Shown here: positions 27,518-35,852 of the stretch, in pieces | Numbering within the stretch: the stretch's first letter is position 1 | How the letters are laid out: each line of letters starts with the position of its first letter | Origin: a virus | Virus record (IMG/VR): IMGVR_UViG_3300027734_000106 | Coordinates: 1-50,534 of that record | Length of the DNA stretch: 50,534 bases | Reading direction: 5' to 3' (one strand) | The notes under the pieces: model-generated | Told to the model about the DNA's origin: nothing | Seen by the model: only the letters and a program-made list of their open reading frames with translations | Databases searched by the model: none | Program-made: the position numbers and the translations under genes

Positions 27518-27699
27518 ATCATACCTCGCATTTGAAGCACTTTGATTCTTCTTTCTACATCTGCATGAGAGGTAGATTCAGCAAGATAGGCTTCAATTTC
27601 GCTTTTGTATGATGGGGTAAATGTGGTTTTTACCCAATTCCAAAAGTTCGTTAGATTTGGAGTTTCTACTCCGCTTAACGCATCCAACTCTTTTGACAT
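27514..27699 (-). CDS. DUF3563-like small protein
   Basis: 61 residues: LTNFWNWVKTTFTPSYKSEI, EAYLAESTSHADVERRIKVL, QMRGMI. The EAYLAxSxxHADVERR core matches DUF3563. Function unknown. Followed by the 30-residue peptide, its usual type of neighbour. Confidence 0.6.
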   Translation of the reverse strand: MSKELDALSGVETPNLTNFWNWVKTTFTPSYKSEIEAYLAESTSHADVERRIKVLQMRGMI

Positions 27700-27701
27700 G
27701 A

Positions 27702-27905
27702 TTATACCTTCAATGCCTTTGTAAAAGCATCTTTAGTTTGTGTTGCCAATACTTCGTTTGTTTTTACGATTTGCTTAACAAAATCTGTTTGTGCATCAAC
27801 AAAACCAATGAGTGGCTTTTGAACTTCTTTATCTGTAACAAAAGTGGTAACGAATTGTTTTTTAGCGGATTGAATTGTGTCAATCATAGAATCTAATGCA
27901 AACAT
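27702..27905 (-). CDS. Phasin-like small protein
   Basis: 67 residues from the ATG with AGGA about 9 bases upstream. MFALDSMIDTIQSAKKQFVT, PLIGFVDAQTDFVKQIVKTN, TKDAFTKALK. The pattern of Phe/Gln/Val helices (FVDAQTxFxKQ) resembles phasin-family proteins, which bind polyhydroxyalkanoate granules or act as chaperones. Pattern match only. A longer frame to 27938 is unlikely. Confidence 0.5.
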   Translation of the reverse strand: MFALDSMIDTIQSAKKQFVTTFVTDKEVQKPLIGFVDAQTDFVKQIVKTNEVLATQTKDAFTKALKV

Positions 27906-28031
27906 GGTAATATTCCTTATATTAAATAGTATAGGCACCTACTAATCGGCGCCTCTACTATTATATATGTTGCAACGCAATAAAAACTAAGTGTTTCTAC
28001 TAGTATGCCCACACTATTTTGGATGGTGAAA

Positions 28032-28784
28032 TTACCCGTTTGCATCCTCGTATTGAATTTTGGCAAGAATATAGTCCTTCACCAATGATGAGCGGACAAT
28101 ATCATCTACCGTGAATTCAATTTTGGTAAATGCCTTCATGTGCATGGCAATATCAAAGAATTTAAGAATACCTGACATATCATTCTTTTTCTTATTCAGG
28201 TCGGTTTGCCTGTAATCACCACACCAAATAATCTTGGACATATGGCCAACACGGGTCATAACAGTATCAATTTCTTCATAGGTTAGATTCTGCATTTCAT
28301 CTACAATGATGATGGCGTTATCAAAAGACATACCACGAATGAATGATGTGCTAATAAATTGAATGTGGTGTTGTTCTTCTAATCTATCCCAAGCATCTTT
28401 ACGGTCAAATAGCGTTTCGCATATCTGCCTGTATGGTTGTTGGTAGATTTCCATTTTTTCGTTTACATCACCAGGTAGGTGACCAATCTCACGGCTTTGT
28501 ACCGCTGAACGGACTATAATAATCTGTGTGAATGGATTAGATTTATCCATTACTTCTTCAAGTGCTTTGTATAAGGCACAAAAGGTTTTACCTGTGCCTG
28601 CAACACCGTGTAGTGCTACAAAGTAATCGCCTCGTTTGTATGCTTCAAAAAATAATCGTTGGTTTTCTGTTAATGGTTGAAATGTTTTAAGGTCATCAAT
28701 CCGTAATTTCAGATGATTGGTTGTTTTCGCTGTTGACCGAACTTGAATCGTGTCGTTGTTTGCTAGTGCTTTGTTGCGAGCCAT
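28032..28784 (-). CDS. phoH: PhoH-like ATPase
   Basis: 250 residues. Walker A GVAGTGKT (60-67), Walker B IIIVDEMQN (about 158-166), and IWCGDYRQTDL as motif III, the standard PhoH/RhaB order. Common in T4-like and marine phages; likely an RNA/DNA helicase-type ATPase. The N-terminal 35 residues lie in an 89-base overlap with the GIY-YIG gene, so the true start may be further in. The 126-base gap 27906-28031 downstream holds an imperfect hairpin near 27957. Confidence 0.85.
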   Translation of the reverse strand: MARNKALANNDTIQVRSTAKTTNHLKLRIDDLKTFQPLTENQRLFFEAYKRGDYFVALHGVAGTGKTFCALYKALEEVMDKSNPFTQIIIVRSAVQSREIGHLPGDVNEKMEIYQQPYRQICETLFDRKDAWDRLEEQHHIQFISTSFIRGMSFDNAIIIVDEMQNLTYEEIDTVMTRVGHMSKIIWCGDYRQTDLNKKKNDMSGILKFFDIAMHMKAFTKIEFTVDDIVRSSLVKDYILAKIQYEDANG

Positions 28785-29190
28785 TAAATTTTCCTAATAC
28801 ATGAGCTTTGTGAATTTTACAGGTCACCCATGAGTTGTAGTATGCATCCGATAATAAAGCATGGCGACTGAATATCTCAAATGTTTCCCAATAACTACAC
28901 GCTGACCTAGACTTACATAAATGTAGGATTTCTCTTGTGTATTTGTCCTCCCCGTTTAACTTAACTTCTTCTTGTAATTCGATGTTAGAACCCCAATAGG
29001 TTATCCAATCGGAAGAAACACGAGATTTCTTCTTCTTGCCTTTAATTTGTCTTGTTTTGGATTTGGTAAAGAACTTCTTGCCAATGTATTTACGGCCTGT
29101 TCCTAGGTGTGTGATGAGATATACAAAACCAAAATGGTCTTGTATATCTTCTTCTTTGAATTGTTCTGCTGTATTATAATAAAACCACAT
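28696..29190 (-). CDS. GIY-YIG nuclease-like protein
   Basis: 164 residues. FGFVYLI (22-27 region) and KYIGKKF (34-40) are the GIY and YIG motifs; Arg47 and Glu87 follow. WITYWGSN is shared with phage nuclease families. Its C-terminal 30 residues are Ser/Gln/Asn-rich and overlap phoH in another frame. TAATG coupling with the zinc-ribbon gene. Could be a repair or homing-type nuclease. Confidence 0.65.
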   Translation of the reverse strand: MWFYYNTAEQFKEEDIQDHFGFVYLITHLGTGRKYIGKKFFTKSKTRQIKGKKKKSRVSSDWITYWGSNIELQEEVKLNGEDKYTREILHLCKSRSACSYWETFEIFSRHALLSDAYYNSWVTCKIHKAHVLGKFNGSQQSTSKQRHDSSSVNSENNQSSEITD

Positions 29191-29339
29191 TAATACTCAT
29201 CATCCTGTTCCAGTTCATCTTCCATTATATATGTGGAACAGAACGGACAGTATTGAGGATTATCTTCACATTTTAACTCATCATATTCGATTTTAAAACT
29301 AGAATCACAATCAGAGCAATGGTGTTTTATAATTTTCAT
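29190..29339 (-). CDS. Small zinc-ribbon protein
   Basis: 49 residues: MKIIKHHCSDCDSSF, an acidic middle, then CPFCSTYI and an acidic tail. Two C-x-x-C knuckles (CSDC, CPFC) bind one zinc. ATGA overlap with the nuclease gene and TAATG overlap with the GIY-YIG gene. Probably a nucleic acid or protein adaptor. Confidence 0.7.
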   Translation of the reverse strand: MKIIKHHCSDCDSSFKIEYDELKCEDNPQYCPFCSTYIMEDELEQDDEY

Positions 29340-30157
29340 TCTTGAGCATTAGCGCCACATTTTGCACGCTTGGCCTTTGTTAAAGCACCGTAGTCAATAG
29401 GCCATTCTGCACCAACTGGTATTTCTTTTGCGTTAGGTGGAAATGCAAACTTGACTGCCGCTGTGCCTTCGATTGTAGCAACGCCTACACGGAACTTTGT
29501 GAGGTCATTGCCTAGATTAGGGTATGGTTCGGTATGTGGGAACATCCAACCTGCAACTTCATTGGTACTTTGATTGATTACAATCTTGTAGTAACCATGT
29601 GGTACTACAACACCTTGACCAATCTTTTTGTTGGTATCATTATACACACCACCAACATATATTGTATATACTTGATTGAGTTGAACAGCCCAACCACGGA
29701 CATTTGTTTCTAATAACTTCCAAATGCCACGATTTAAACTACCTGCTTGAGGTGCCATGTTTGTCATTAAGAAAGATTCATATTCAACCTGTTGTGACCA
29801 TGATAAATCACCATCTGGTGACATATGGCCTTTATCAAATCCTGTGCCTGCATAATCGTCAGGTCGTGGGCCATTAGGTGTAGTTTCATCTTTCACAAAA
29901 GCATTTGTTCTAGGCCAGCAGCCTAAAGCATTTGGTGGTGTAAGTGTGTATGTTACATACTTTGGTAGTTTGGCTGCAGAATCATAACCAACAAAATATC
30001 CTTCACGGCAGATAGGATATAGTGTTGGGTTTGTTGCAGGGAAACCATATGGTGCATGAACAATACATTGAGCCTGAGCTGCGTTAGGTCTTTGTGTCCA
30101 TGCATAAGAGTTTAATGTTGTTAGTGCTAAGACTAACGATAATAATATTTTTCTCAT
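29336..30157 (-). CDS. Secreted DNA/RNA non-specific endonuclease
   Basis: 273 residues. Signal peptide MRKILLSLVLALTTLNSYAW (cleavage after about 19). The catalytic motif is DKGHMSPDGD (His111), a DRGH variant, with NMAPQ and LNRGIWKLLE (Asn142) as metal ligands, as in Serratia-type nucleases. These enzymes digest DNA and RNA outside the cytoplasm. In a phage it could degrade host DNA released at lysis, or competing phage DNA in the periplasm. Cysteines near 31, 50 and 80 may form disulfides. Confidence 0.85.
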   Translation of the reverse strand: MRKILLSLVLALTTLNSYAWTQRPNAAQAQCIVHAPYGFPATNPTLYPICREGYFVGYDSAAKLPKYVTYTLTPPNALGCWPRTNAFVKDETTPNGPRPDDYAGTGFDKGHMSPDGDLSWSQQVEYESFLMTNMAPQAGSLNRGIWKLLETNVRGWAVQLNQVYTIYVGGVYNDTNKKIGQGVVVPHGYYKIVINQSTNEVAGWMFPHTEPYPNLGNDLTKFRVGVATIEGTAAVKFAFPPNAKEIPVGAEWPIDYGALTKAKRAKCGANAQE

Positions 30158-30158
30158 T

Positions 30159-30863
30159 TTATTCTCTGTTGATTTTTGCTAACTTCAAATAACTTAGTGT
30201 TTTAATCCAAAACCATCCAATGTCCAATTCAAACCATTTTTCAGATAGTTTTGCACTTGCTGGTTTATTGTGATGGTTGTTATGTAGTTCTTCACCACCA
30301 ATAATCAAACCTATTGGTACAATGTTTTTGGATGTATCATTCGTTTCTGTGTTACGATAACCCCAATAATGGCCAATACCATTGACCACACCTGCGGCCC
30401 ACAATGGGATCCAAATCATTTGAATTCCCCATGTGAGTAAACCCCACCAAGAAAAACAAAGTAAATTTATTAGTAATAACAAAGTAATACCTAGACGAGA
30501 ATGTTTACTGTATATATTCTTCTCAACCCAATCGTCAGGCGTTCCTTTGCCATATGTTTCAACCATCAATTTATCTTTTGATGCTTTATGATATAGAACT
30601 GCACCACCAAATAATACACGCCAAATACCAAATACTTTTGGTGAATGTGGGTCACCATGTTGGTCGGTCATTTGATGGTGCTTGCGGTGTATAGCAACCC
30701 ATTGCTTTGTGACCATGCCTGTTGTAAGCCATAGCCAAAATCGCATGATGTTTTCTATTACAGGATTAAATGTTACTGCTCGGTGTGCTTGGCTACGATG
30801 TAAATACATTGTAACACAAAGAATGGTAATGTGTGTCATTACCAATGTGTAGAGAATTAACAT
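30159..30863 (-). CDS. Fatty acid (acyl) desaturase
   Basis: 234 residues from the ATG in the TAATG overlap with nrdB. Histidine boxes of diiron desaturases: HRSQAH (22-27), HRKHH (59-63) and HNNHH (194-198). Four hydrophobic segments surround them. It introduces a double bond into acyl chains in the inner membrane, which would alter host membrane fluidity. Shorter than bacterial Delta-9 desaturases (about 300), missing mainly C-terminal residues. Likely taken from a bacterial host. Confidence 0.8.
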   Translation of the reverse strand: MLILYTLVMTHITILCVTMYLHRSQAHRAVTFNPVIENIMRFWLWLTTGMVTKQWVAIHRKHHQMTDQHGDPHSPKVFGIWRVLFGGAVLYHKASKDKLMVETYGKGTPDDWVEKNIYSKHSRLGITLLLLINLLCFSWWGLLTWGIQMIWIPLWAAGVVNGIGHYWGYRNTETNDTSKNIVPIGLIIGGEELHNNHHNKPASAKLSEKWFELDIGWFWIKTLSYLKLAKINRE

Positions 30864-31855
30864 TAGGCGGCTCTGCCCCATACATCGTCCCAAGAACCAC
30901 TCAATGCGCCTTTAGCGTAATCAGTAGCACGGTTCTCAAAGAAGTTTGTGTGAGTAGGTGCGTTAATCATTTCTTCAACCCATGGCAGAGGGTTGCGTTT
31001 TACTTTAAAAATGCCTTTCATGCCAAGGCCAATCAGTCTGCGGTCAGCTATATATCGGATATACTTTTTAACTTCTTCAGCACTCAGGCCTTCCATCTCT
31101 GTTACACCAAAGGCAAGGTCAATAAACTTATCTTCAAGTTCAACCATCTTTTCTGCAATTGCATAGATGGACGATTTCAATTCATCATTCCAAATTTCTG
31201 TATTCTCGTGGATGTAGGTCTTAAACAACTTCATCATTGATTCAGCGTGCATGGTTTCATCAACAATAGACCATGTAACAATCTGACCCATGCCTTTCAT
31301 TTTACCCATGCGAGGGAAATTAAGTAACATAATGAATGAGCTGAACAACTGCATACCTTCTGTAAAGGCACTAAACACGGCAATATGTCGTGCTGTATTT
31401 TCTTTGGTGCCATTCTTATCTGAAATGTCAAGCACATAATCGTGTTTGTCTTTCATCTCCTGATATTCCATAAAATCATTATAGGTTGTATCAGGCAAAC
31501 CTAATGTTTCAATCAGGTGTGAGTAAGCAGCAATATGTAATGCTTCACGAGCAGCAAAGCCCATGAGCATCATTCTTACTTCAGGTTGCGGGAAATAAGG
31601 TAGATAATTGCGAACATAACCGCCAGCAACGTCAATATCTCCTTGTGTGAAGAATCTAAAAATGTGTGTGAGAAATTGTTTTTCTTCAGCGGTGAGTTTC
31701 TTTTTCCAATCTTTGACATCTTCAAGCATAGGAACTTCCGTATGCAGCCAATGAGATTGTTCGTGTTTAAGCCAAGCATCGTATGCCCATGGATAGTTAA
31801 AGGGTTTAAAACTGTTGCGTGTATCTGTTAATTTTGATTCTGATTTTTTAGTCAT
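30863..31855 (-). CDS. nrdB: Ribonucleotide reductase, class Ia small subunit
   Basis: 330 residues. Diiron ligands can be placed: TQGDID near 70-75, E104 and H107 in REALHIAAYSHL, E170-region QLFSS, and DETMHAES. Tyr111 in AAYSHL fits the radical tyrosine. Together with NrdA it reduces ribonucleotides to deoxyribonucleotides. Separated from nrdA by the Fe-S assembly genes and others; the C-terminus ends DVWGRAA. Confidence 0.9.
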   Translation of the reverse strand: MTKKSESKLTDTRNSFKPFNYPWAYDAWLKHEQSHWLHTEVPMLEDVKDWKKKLTAEEKQFLTHIFRFFTQGDIDVAGGYVRNYLPYFPQPEVRMMLMGFAAREALHIAAYSHLIETLGLPDTTYNDFMEYQEMKDKHDYVLDISDKNGTKENTARHIAVFSAFTEGMQLFSSFIMLLNFPRMGKMKGMGQIVTWSIVDETMHAESMMKLFKTYIHENTEIWNDELKSSIYAIAEKMVELEDKFIDLAFGVTEMEGLSAEEVKKYIRYIADRRLIGLGMKGIFKVKRNPLPWVEEMINAPTHTNFFENRATDYAKGALSGSWDDVWGRAA

Positions 31856-31982
31856 TTTTAGTTTCTACTTTTCTTTCTTTTTTAATTGGTTCTGGGAAAT
31901 AAGGTTCAATCACATAATGATTGGCACTCCACCAACCTATTGCTGAGAAGAACCCCACTACTATCCATCCTGCTACTATCAT
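31848..31982 (-). CDS. Small membrane protein (44 residues)
   Basis: MIVAGWIVVGFFSAIGWWSA, then NHYVIEPYFPEPIKKERKVE. One membrane helix with a Pro-rich basic tail. The WIxxGFFSAxGWWSANHYVIEPY type is known from marine T4-like phages next to nrdB. Overlaps nrdB by 8 bases. Function unknown. Confidence 0.65.
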   Translation of the reverse strand: MIVAGWIVVGFFSAIGWWSANHYVIEPYFPEPIKKERKVETKND

Positions 31983-31983
31983 T

Positions 31984-32637
31984 CTATTTCTCCATCAATT
32001 CATTTACAAATTCCAATAATAATTTATGGTGTTTACCATTGTGCCAATGCTCATTGATATACTGCCAAGGTTTCTGATACCAAAATTCACTACTCTCAGG
32101 ATGACAACCGATTAGACCAACACGGCCTTTGATTATGGCCATTGGGTCACCGTTTGCATATCGAGCAATCGTTTTGAATTTACTCTCATCACCTATCAAT
32201 GCACAGCCATCATAAAAATACATATTCATTGGTGTGCCATTCCATACTACGGGTGCAACTGTACCATATGACCTACGAATATCTGCATTAGGTCTCTTTA
32301 TATATTGAACAGCTCTAACATCATCTATGATATCAAGGTACCATTGGTCTGCCCAATATGCACCCATACAAATACCAAGATAATGACCACCATTCTCAAT
32401 ATACTCTGCTATTCTATTTCCCGTTCTTCTGCTAAAGAATCTATACATCGAATTAGAATCGCCGATGCCGCCAGGGAAAATAATAAGGCTAATATCGCTA
32501 AAAAAATTAGTGTTAAGTATGTCATCTTCTGAGAACAACCTTATATTGTAATTACTAGACAATACATTTATAATAGCATTACAACATTCCTGAGAACATT
32601 CAGGATGGTGCATAAACAAAGCAACTGTTGGTTTCAT
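31984..32637 (-). CDS. Class I amidotransferase-like protein
   Basis: 217 residues. FPGGIGDSNSM (54-64), nucleophile elbow GICMGAYWA with Cys90, and GCHPESS with His179 and Glu181 form the triad. This resembles the N-terminal domain of biotin-protein-ligase-like amidotransferases (BPL_N). Likely an amidohydrolase; no synthetase partner in the window. Lies two genes upstream of nrdB. Confidence 0.75.
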   Translation of the reverse strand: MKPTVALFMHHPECSQECCNAIINVLSSNYNIRLFSEDDILNTNFFSDISLIIFPGGIGDSNSMYRFFSRRTGNRIAEYIENGGHYLGICMGAYWADQWYLDIIDDVRAVQYIKRPNADIRRSYGTVAPVVWNGTPMNMYFYDGCALIGDESKFKTIARYANGDPMAIIKGRVGLIGCHPESSEFWYQKPWQYINEHWHNGKHHKLLLEFVNELMEK

Positions 32638-32640
32638 TAC

Positions 32641-33279
32641 TTAATCAAATTTTACTTCATACATAAATGTATCTGTATCTCCTAATGCCCATTTTGATTC
32701 TGTTTCAACCGACCATCGTTTAGTTGCAACTTTAAAATCAGGCACTTTTAATTCTTTTGGATTACTACTCGGCTCCAATACTAACATACGATTGTTTGGC
32801 TGTGCGGCAAACTGACCGTTGTCTAGTTTAACAAAGTTATATGATTTGTGGTCGGTCACATCTTCACTAAATCCCGTGTCTATGATATTGAAATCAGGAT
32901 GTGCCGAATCAACTGTAAACATATATTCACCAAATGCCCAATCACCATTTTTCATTTTAATCTGACACTTCATAGATTGCAATTGAGCTTTCTTTATGAC
33001 TGTAATATCATATGATAAACAATCCCACAATTGCAAACTATCTAATGAATATGGTTCACCTTCAATGGGTTTCCAACAAAATGCGTGTAACGGTAATTTA
33101 TCATATAATGCACCATATTCATTCAAATAGGCCTCGATACGAAATGCCTGACCTCTTAATGATTTGATACTAATCCACCAACAAGGCACAAATTCTCCAT
33201 GACCCTTTTCAAAGTCATAGAGAAACTCTTTGCGAATGTAACAATTTACTGGTGGTAAATTTGCAACAATATGTGCCAT
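32641..33279 (-). CDS. Conserved T4-like phage protein
   Basis: 212 residues from the ATG in a TAATG overlap with the A-type carrier. MAHIVANLPPVNCYIRKEFL, GHGEFVPCWWISIKSL, GALYDKLPLHAFCWK and LWDCLSYDI are long conserved stretches seen in marine T4-like phages. Rich in aromatic residues and Cys. Function unknown; its location between Fe-S genes and nrdB is noteworthy. Confidence 0.7.
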   Translation of the reverse strand: MAHIVANLPPVNCYIRKEFLYDFEKGHGEFVPCWWISIKSLRGQAFRIEAYLNEYGALYDKLPLHAFCWKPIEGEPYSLDSLQLWDCLSYDITVIKKAQLQSMKCQIKMKNGDWAFGEYMFTVDSAHPDFNIIDTGFSEDVTDHKSYNFVKLDNGQFAAQPNNRMLVLEPSSNPKELKVPDFKVATKRWSVETESKWALGDTDTFMYEVKFD

Positions 33280-33605
33280 TAAAATGCTACCGATGAACCA
33301 CAACCACAAGTTGATTTAACCTCAGGATTAGTTATGACAAATTGTGAATTGAATTTTTCATCTTTGTAATCTAAAGTAGCTCCCATTAAATATTGTGCTG
33401 ACATTGAATCAACAAACACTTTAATGGAATCTTTTTCAATCACAAAATCATCTTCTTCTTGTTTGTCATCAAAGGTAAATTCATATTGAAAACCTGAACA
33501 CCCACCGCCTCTTACTGACATTCTTAATGCCAAATTATCGTTATCTTTTTCTTCAACAATTAAATCTCTAATTTTATTGAAAGCACTATCTGTTACAGTA
33601 ATCAT
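33279..33605 (-). CDS. A-type Fe-S carrier (IscA/ErpA/SufA family)
   Basis: 108 residues, the usual length. The three conserved cysteines are Cys36 (RGGGCSGFQY) and Cys100/Cys102 (STCGCGSSVAF). The carrier takes Fe-S clusters from IscU and delivers them to target apoproteins. One base after the iscU-like gene, so the two are co-expressed. I cannot decide between ErpA and IscA. Confidence 0.9.
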   Translation of the reverse strand: MITVTDSAFNKIRDLIVEEKDNDNLALRMSVRGGGCSGFQYEFTFDDKQEEDDFVIEKDSIKVFVDSMSAQYLMGATLDYKDEKFNSQFVITNPEVKSTCGCGSSVAF

Positions 33606-33606
33606 T

Positions 33607-33993
33607 TTATACCTTACATAAACATTTAAGTTCGTAATCTTTTATTGCTGCCTTAATAGCATCTTCCGCAAGGATACTACAATGGATTTTAACCGGCGGG
33701 AGACTGAGCTCCTCTGCAATTTCAGCATTCTTAATTGATCCAGCTTGCTCCAGCGTTTTACCCTTGACCCATTCTGTGACGAGCGAACTACTCGCAATCG
33801 CCGACCCACACCCATATGTTTTGAATTTTGCATCTGTAATAATTCCATCTTTGACTTTAATTTGGAGTTTCATTACATCGCCACAAGCAGGTGCCCCCAC
33901 CATACCTGTGCCAACATTTTCATCAGTAGAATCCATTTTACCAACGTTGCGTGGATTTTCGTAATGGTTTAATACTTTATCTGAATATGCCAT
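33607..33993 (-). CDS. iscU: IscU Fe-S cluster scaffold
   Basis: 128 residues, full length. Cys37 with Asp39 (PACGDVMKLQ), Cys62 (TYGCGSAIASSS) and Cys105 (PVKIHCSILAED) are the cluster ligands, and LPPVK is the chaperone HscA recognition motif. C-terminal CLCKV. No cysteine desulfurase (IscS) or chaperone is in the window, so host proteins must complete the pathway. Lies one base after nrdA. Confidence 0.9.
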   Translation of the reverse strand: MAYSDKVLNHYENPRNVGKMDSTDENVGTGMVGAPACGDVMKLQIKVKDGIITDAKFKTYGCGSAIASSSLVTEWVKGKTLEQAGSIKNAEIAEELSLPPVKIHCSILAEDAIKAAIKDYELKCLCKV

Positions 33994-35784
33994 TTAACCT
34001 TCACAAGCCAAGCACTCGTTACCTTGTGCGATTGCGGACATATCTAACTCTTTGATAACTTCTCTTTCAATACGCTTAGAGACCTTATCAGCCTTAGCCA
34101 ATTTCTCTGAACGGCAATAGTATAGTGTTTTCAATCCTTTTTTCCATGCCAAGAAATGGCAGGCGTGTAGGTATTTGATATGCACATCAGGCCTAAAGAA
34201 TAGATTTAATGATTGTGCTTGGTCAATATACACCTGTCTATCGGATGCGTGTTCAATAACCCAGCGTTGGTCAATTTCCATTCCAGTTTTAAACACATCT
34301 TTCTGTATATCATCTAAAATAGATAAATGTTGGCATGAACCATCATTAGCAATAATAGATGACCATGTATCTTGCATTTGTTCTTCTGTAAGACCTTTTG
34401 CTCTTAAAATAGCATCAAGGAATTTATTCTTGTTTAGATAAGATCCTGATAAGGTATCTTGTCTGTAAGCATTAGCACGATATGGCTCAATAGAAGGACT
34501 GGTGTTACCCATAAGAATAGAACTGGAAGCATTTGGGGCCACAGCCATAACGTGAGCGAAGCGTAGGCCGGTGCCGGCACAGTCACTAGGAGAGCCCCTC
34601 TCACTACCCAATTGTAAGTTGGCTTCATTTAATTTACCTCTGATATGTTTGAACATTCTGTTGTTGGCTACTTTAGCCATGACACCTTCGAAAGCAATGC
34701 CATTGAGCTGCAAATAAGCATGGAACCCAAGAGCACCAACACCAATAGAGCGCTCTCTTTCGGCACTATACTTTGCACGATGAACAGCAGAAGGAGCATT
34801 ATCAATGAAATACTGAAGGACATTATCAAGCATTTCAGCAATATCTTTAAGAAAGAGGGCATCTTTACTCCATTCATCATAATACTCCAAATTAACTGAT
34901 GATAAGCAACATACTGCGGTTCTGTCCTTATCGGTTGGTAGAATAATCTCTGAGCAGAGATTGGATTGTTTAATAGAAAGACCTAAATCTTTCTGAAATT
35001 GTGGCATGGCACGGTTACTAGTATCAATAAAGTGAATGTATGGTTCACCAGTAAGCATACGCATTTCTAAAATCTTCTGCCATAATTCACGAGCAGGAAT
35101 GGTATCACGGACAATACCAGATGCTGGGTCTTTTAATTCCCATGTATCATCTGCATGAGGGTCAAGCATAGATGCTTCAACCAACTTCATAAAGTCATCG
35201 GTGATATTGATACCATGGTGTAAGTTAAGGCAACGCATATTCTGGTCGCCTGTTGGTTTACGAATCTCAAGGAACATTAATACATCAGGATGGCTGATAT
35301 CAAGGTAGGCTGCATATGAACCTCTGCGTGTTCTGCCTTGACGATAGGCTAGTGATGAGGCGTCATAGGTACGCAAGTGTGGCATTACACCTGTTGACTT
35401 GTCATCAGCACTACGAATGCCTAGACCAATGCCAACACCACCTCCCAACATTGACAACCAATTTACTTCCGATAAACAATCGACAAGACCTTCTGCTGAA
35501 TCATGCAAATAAGGTAAGAAACATGATATAGGAAGGCCACGCTTAGAACGCCCAAAACTAAGAATGGGAGTAGAATAAGAAAGCCAATGTTTACTAGAAT
35601 ACTCATACAATCGCTGTGCATGAACCTCGTTAGTACCGAATGCTTTTGATACATATGCAAATCTCTCCTGTGGACTTGTTTCGTCCTCTTTCATATAGGA
35701 CTCTTTTAATCTTTTAATACCTAACTCATCAAACAAACTATCACGGGAATAGTCAACCTTAATGCCATGCATAATATCTTGCAT
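33994..35784 (-). CDS. nrdA: Ribonucleotide reductase, class Ia large subunit
   Basis: 596 residues, shorter than E. coli NrdA (761) because the N-terminal ATP-cone is missing. Active-site residues: Cys88 (ISCFLPY), N275-L-C277-S-E279 (thiyl radical Cys277) and Cys292/293 (CCLSSVNLE). The C-terminus ends CLACEG, the redox-active pair that is reduced by thioredoxin/glutaredoxin. Loss of the ATP-cone would remove activity control by dATP, useful to a phage. Confidence 0.9.
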   Translation of the reverse strand: MQDIMHGIKVDYSRDSLFDELGIKRLKESYMKEDETSPQERFAYVSKAFGTNEVHAQRLYEYSSKHWLSYSTPILSFGRSKRGLPISCFLPYLHDSAEGLVDCLSEVNWLSMLGGGVGIGLGIRSADDKSTGVMPHLRTYDASSLAYRQGRTRRGSYAAYLDISHPDVLMFLEIRKPTGDQNMRCLNLHHGINITDDFMKLVEASMLDPHADDTWELKDPASGIVRDTIPARELWQKILEMRMLTGEPYIHFIDTSNRAMPQFQKDLGLSIKQSNLCSEIILPTDKDRTAVCCLSSVNLEYYDEWSKDALFLKDIAEMLDNVLQYFIDNAPSAVHRAKYSAERERSIGVGALGFHAYLQLNGIAFEGVMAKVANNRMFKHIRGKLNEANLQLGSERGSPSDCAGTGLRFAHVMAVAPNASSSILMGNTSPSIEPYRANAYRQDTLSGSYLNKNKFLDAILRAKGLTEEQMQDTWSSIIANDGSCQHLSILDDIQKDVFKTGMEIDQRWVIEHASDRQVYIDQAQSLNLFFRPDVHIKYLHACHFLAWKKGLKTLYYCRSEKLAKADKVSKRIEREVIKELDMSAIAQGNECLACEG

Positions 35785-35852
35785 TATTACTCCAATCTTA
35801 TTATTATAAATTATTTACTGAATTGCTGGGTGAGATATAAATCAATCATGCT

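Noticed and set aside
28032-29190. Frameshift or fusion of GIY-YIG gene and phoH
   Set aside because: Both frames have complete domains; the 89-base overlap involves a disordered tail and a dispensable N-terminus, so no frameshift is needed.
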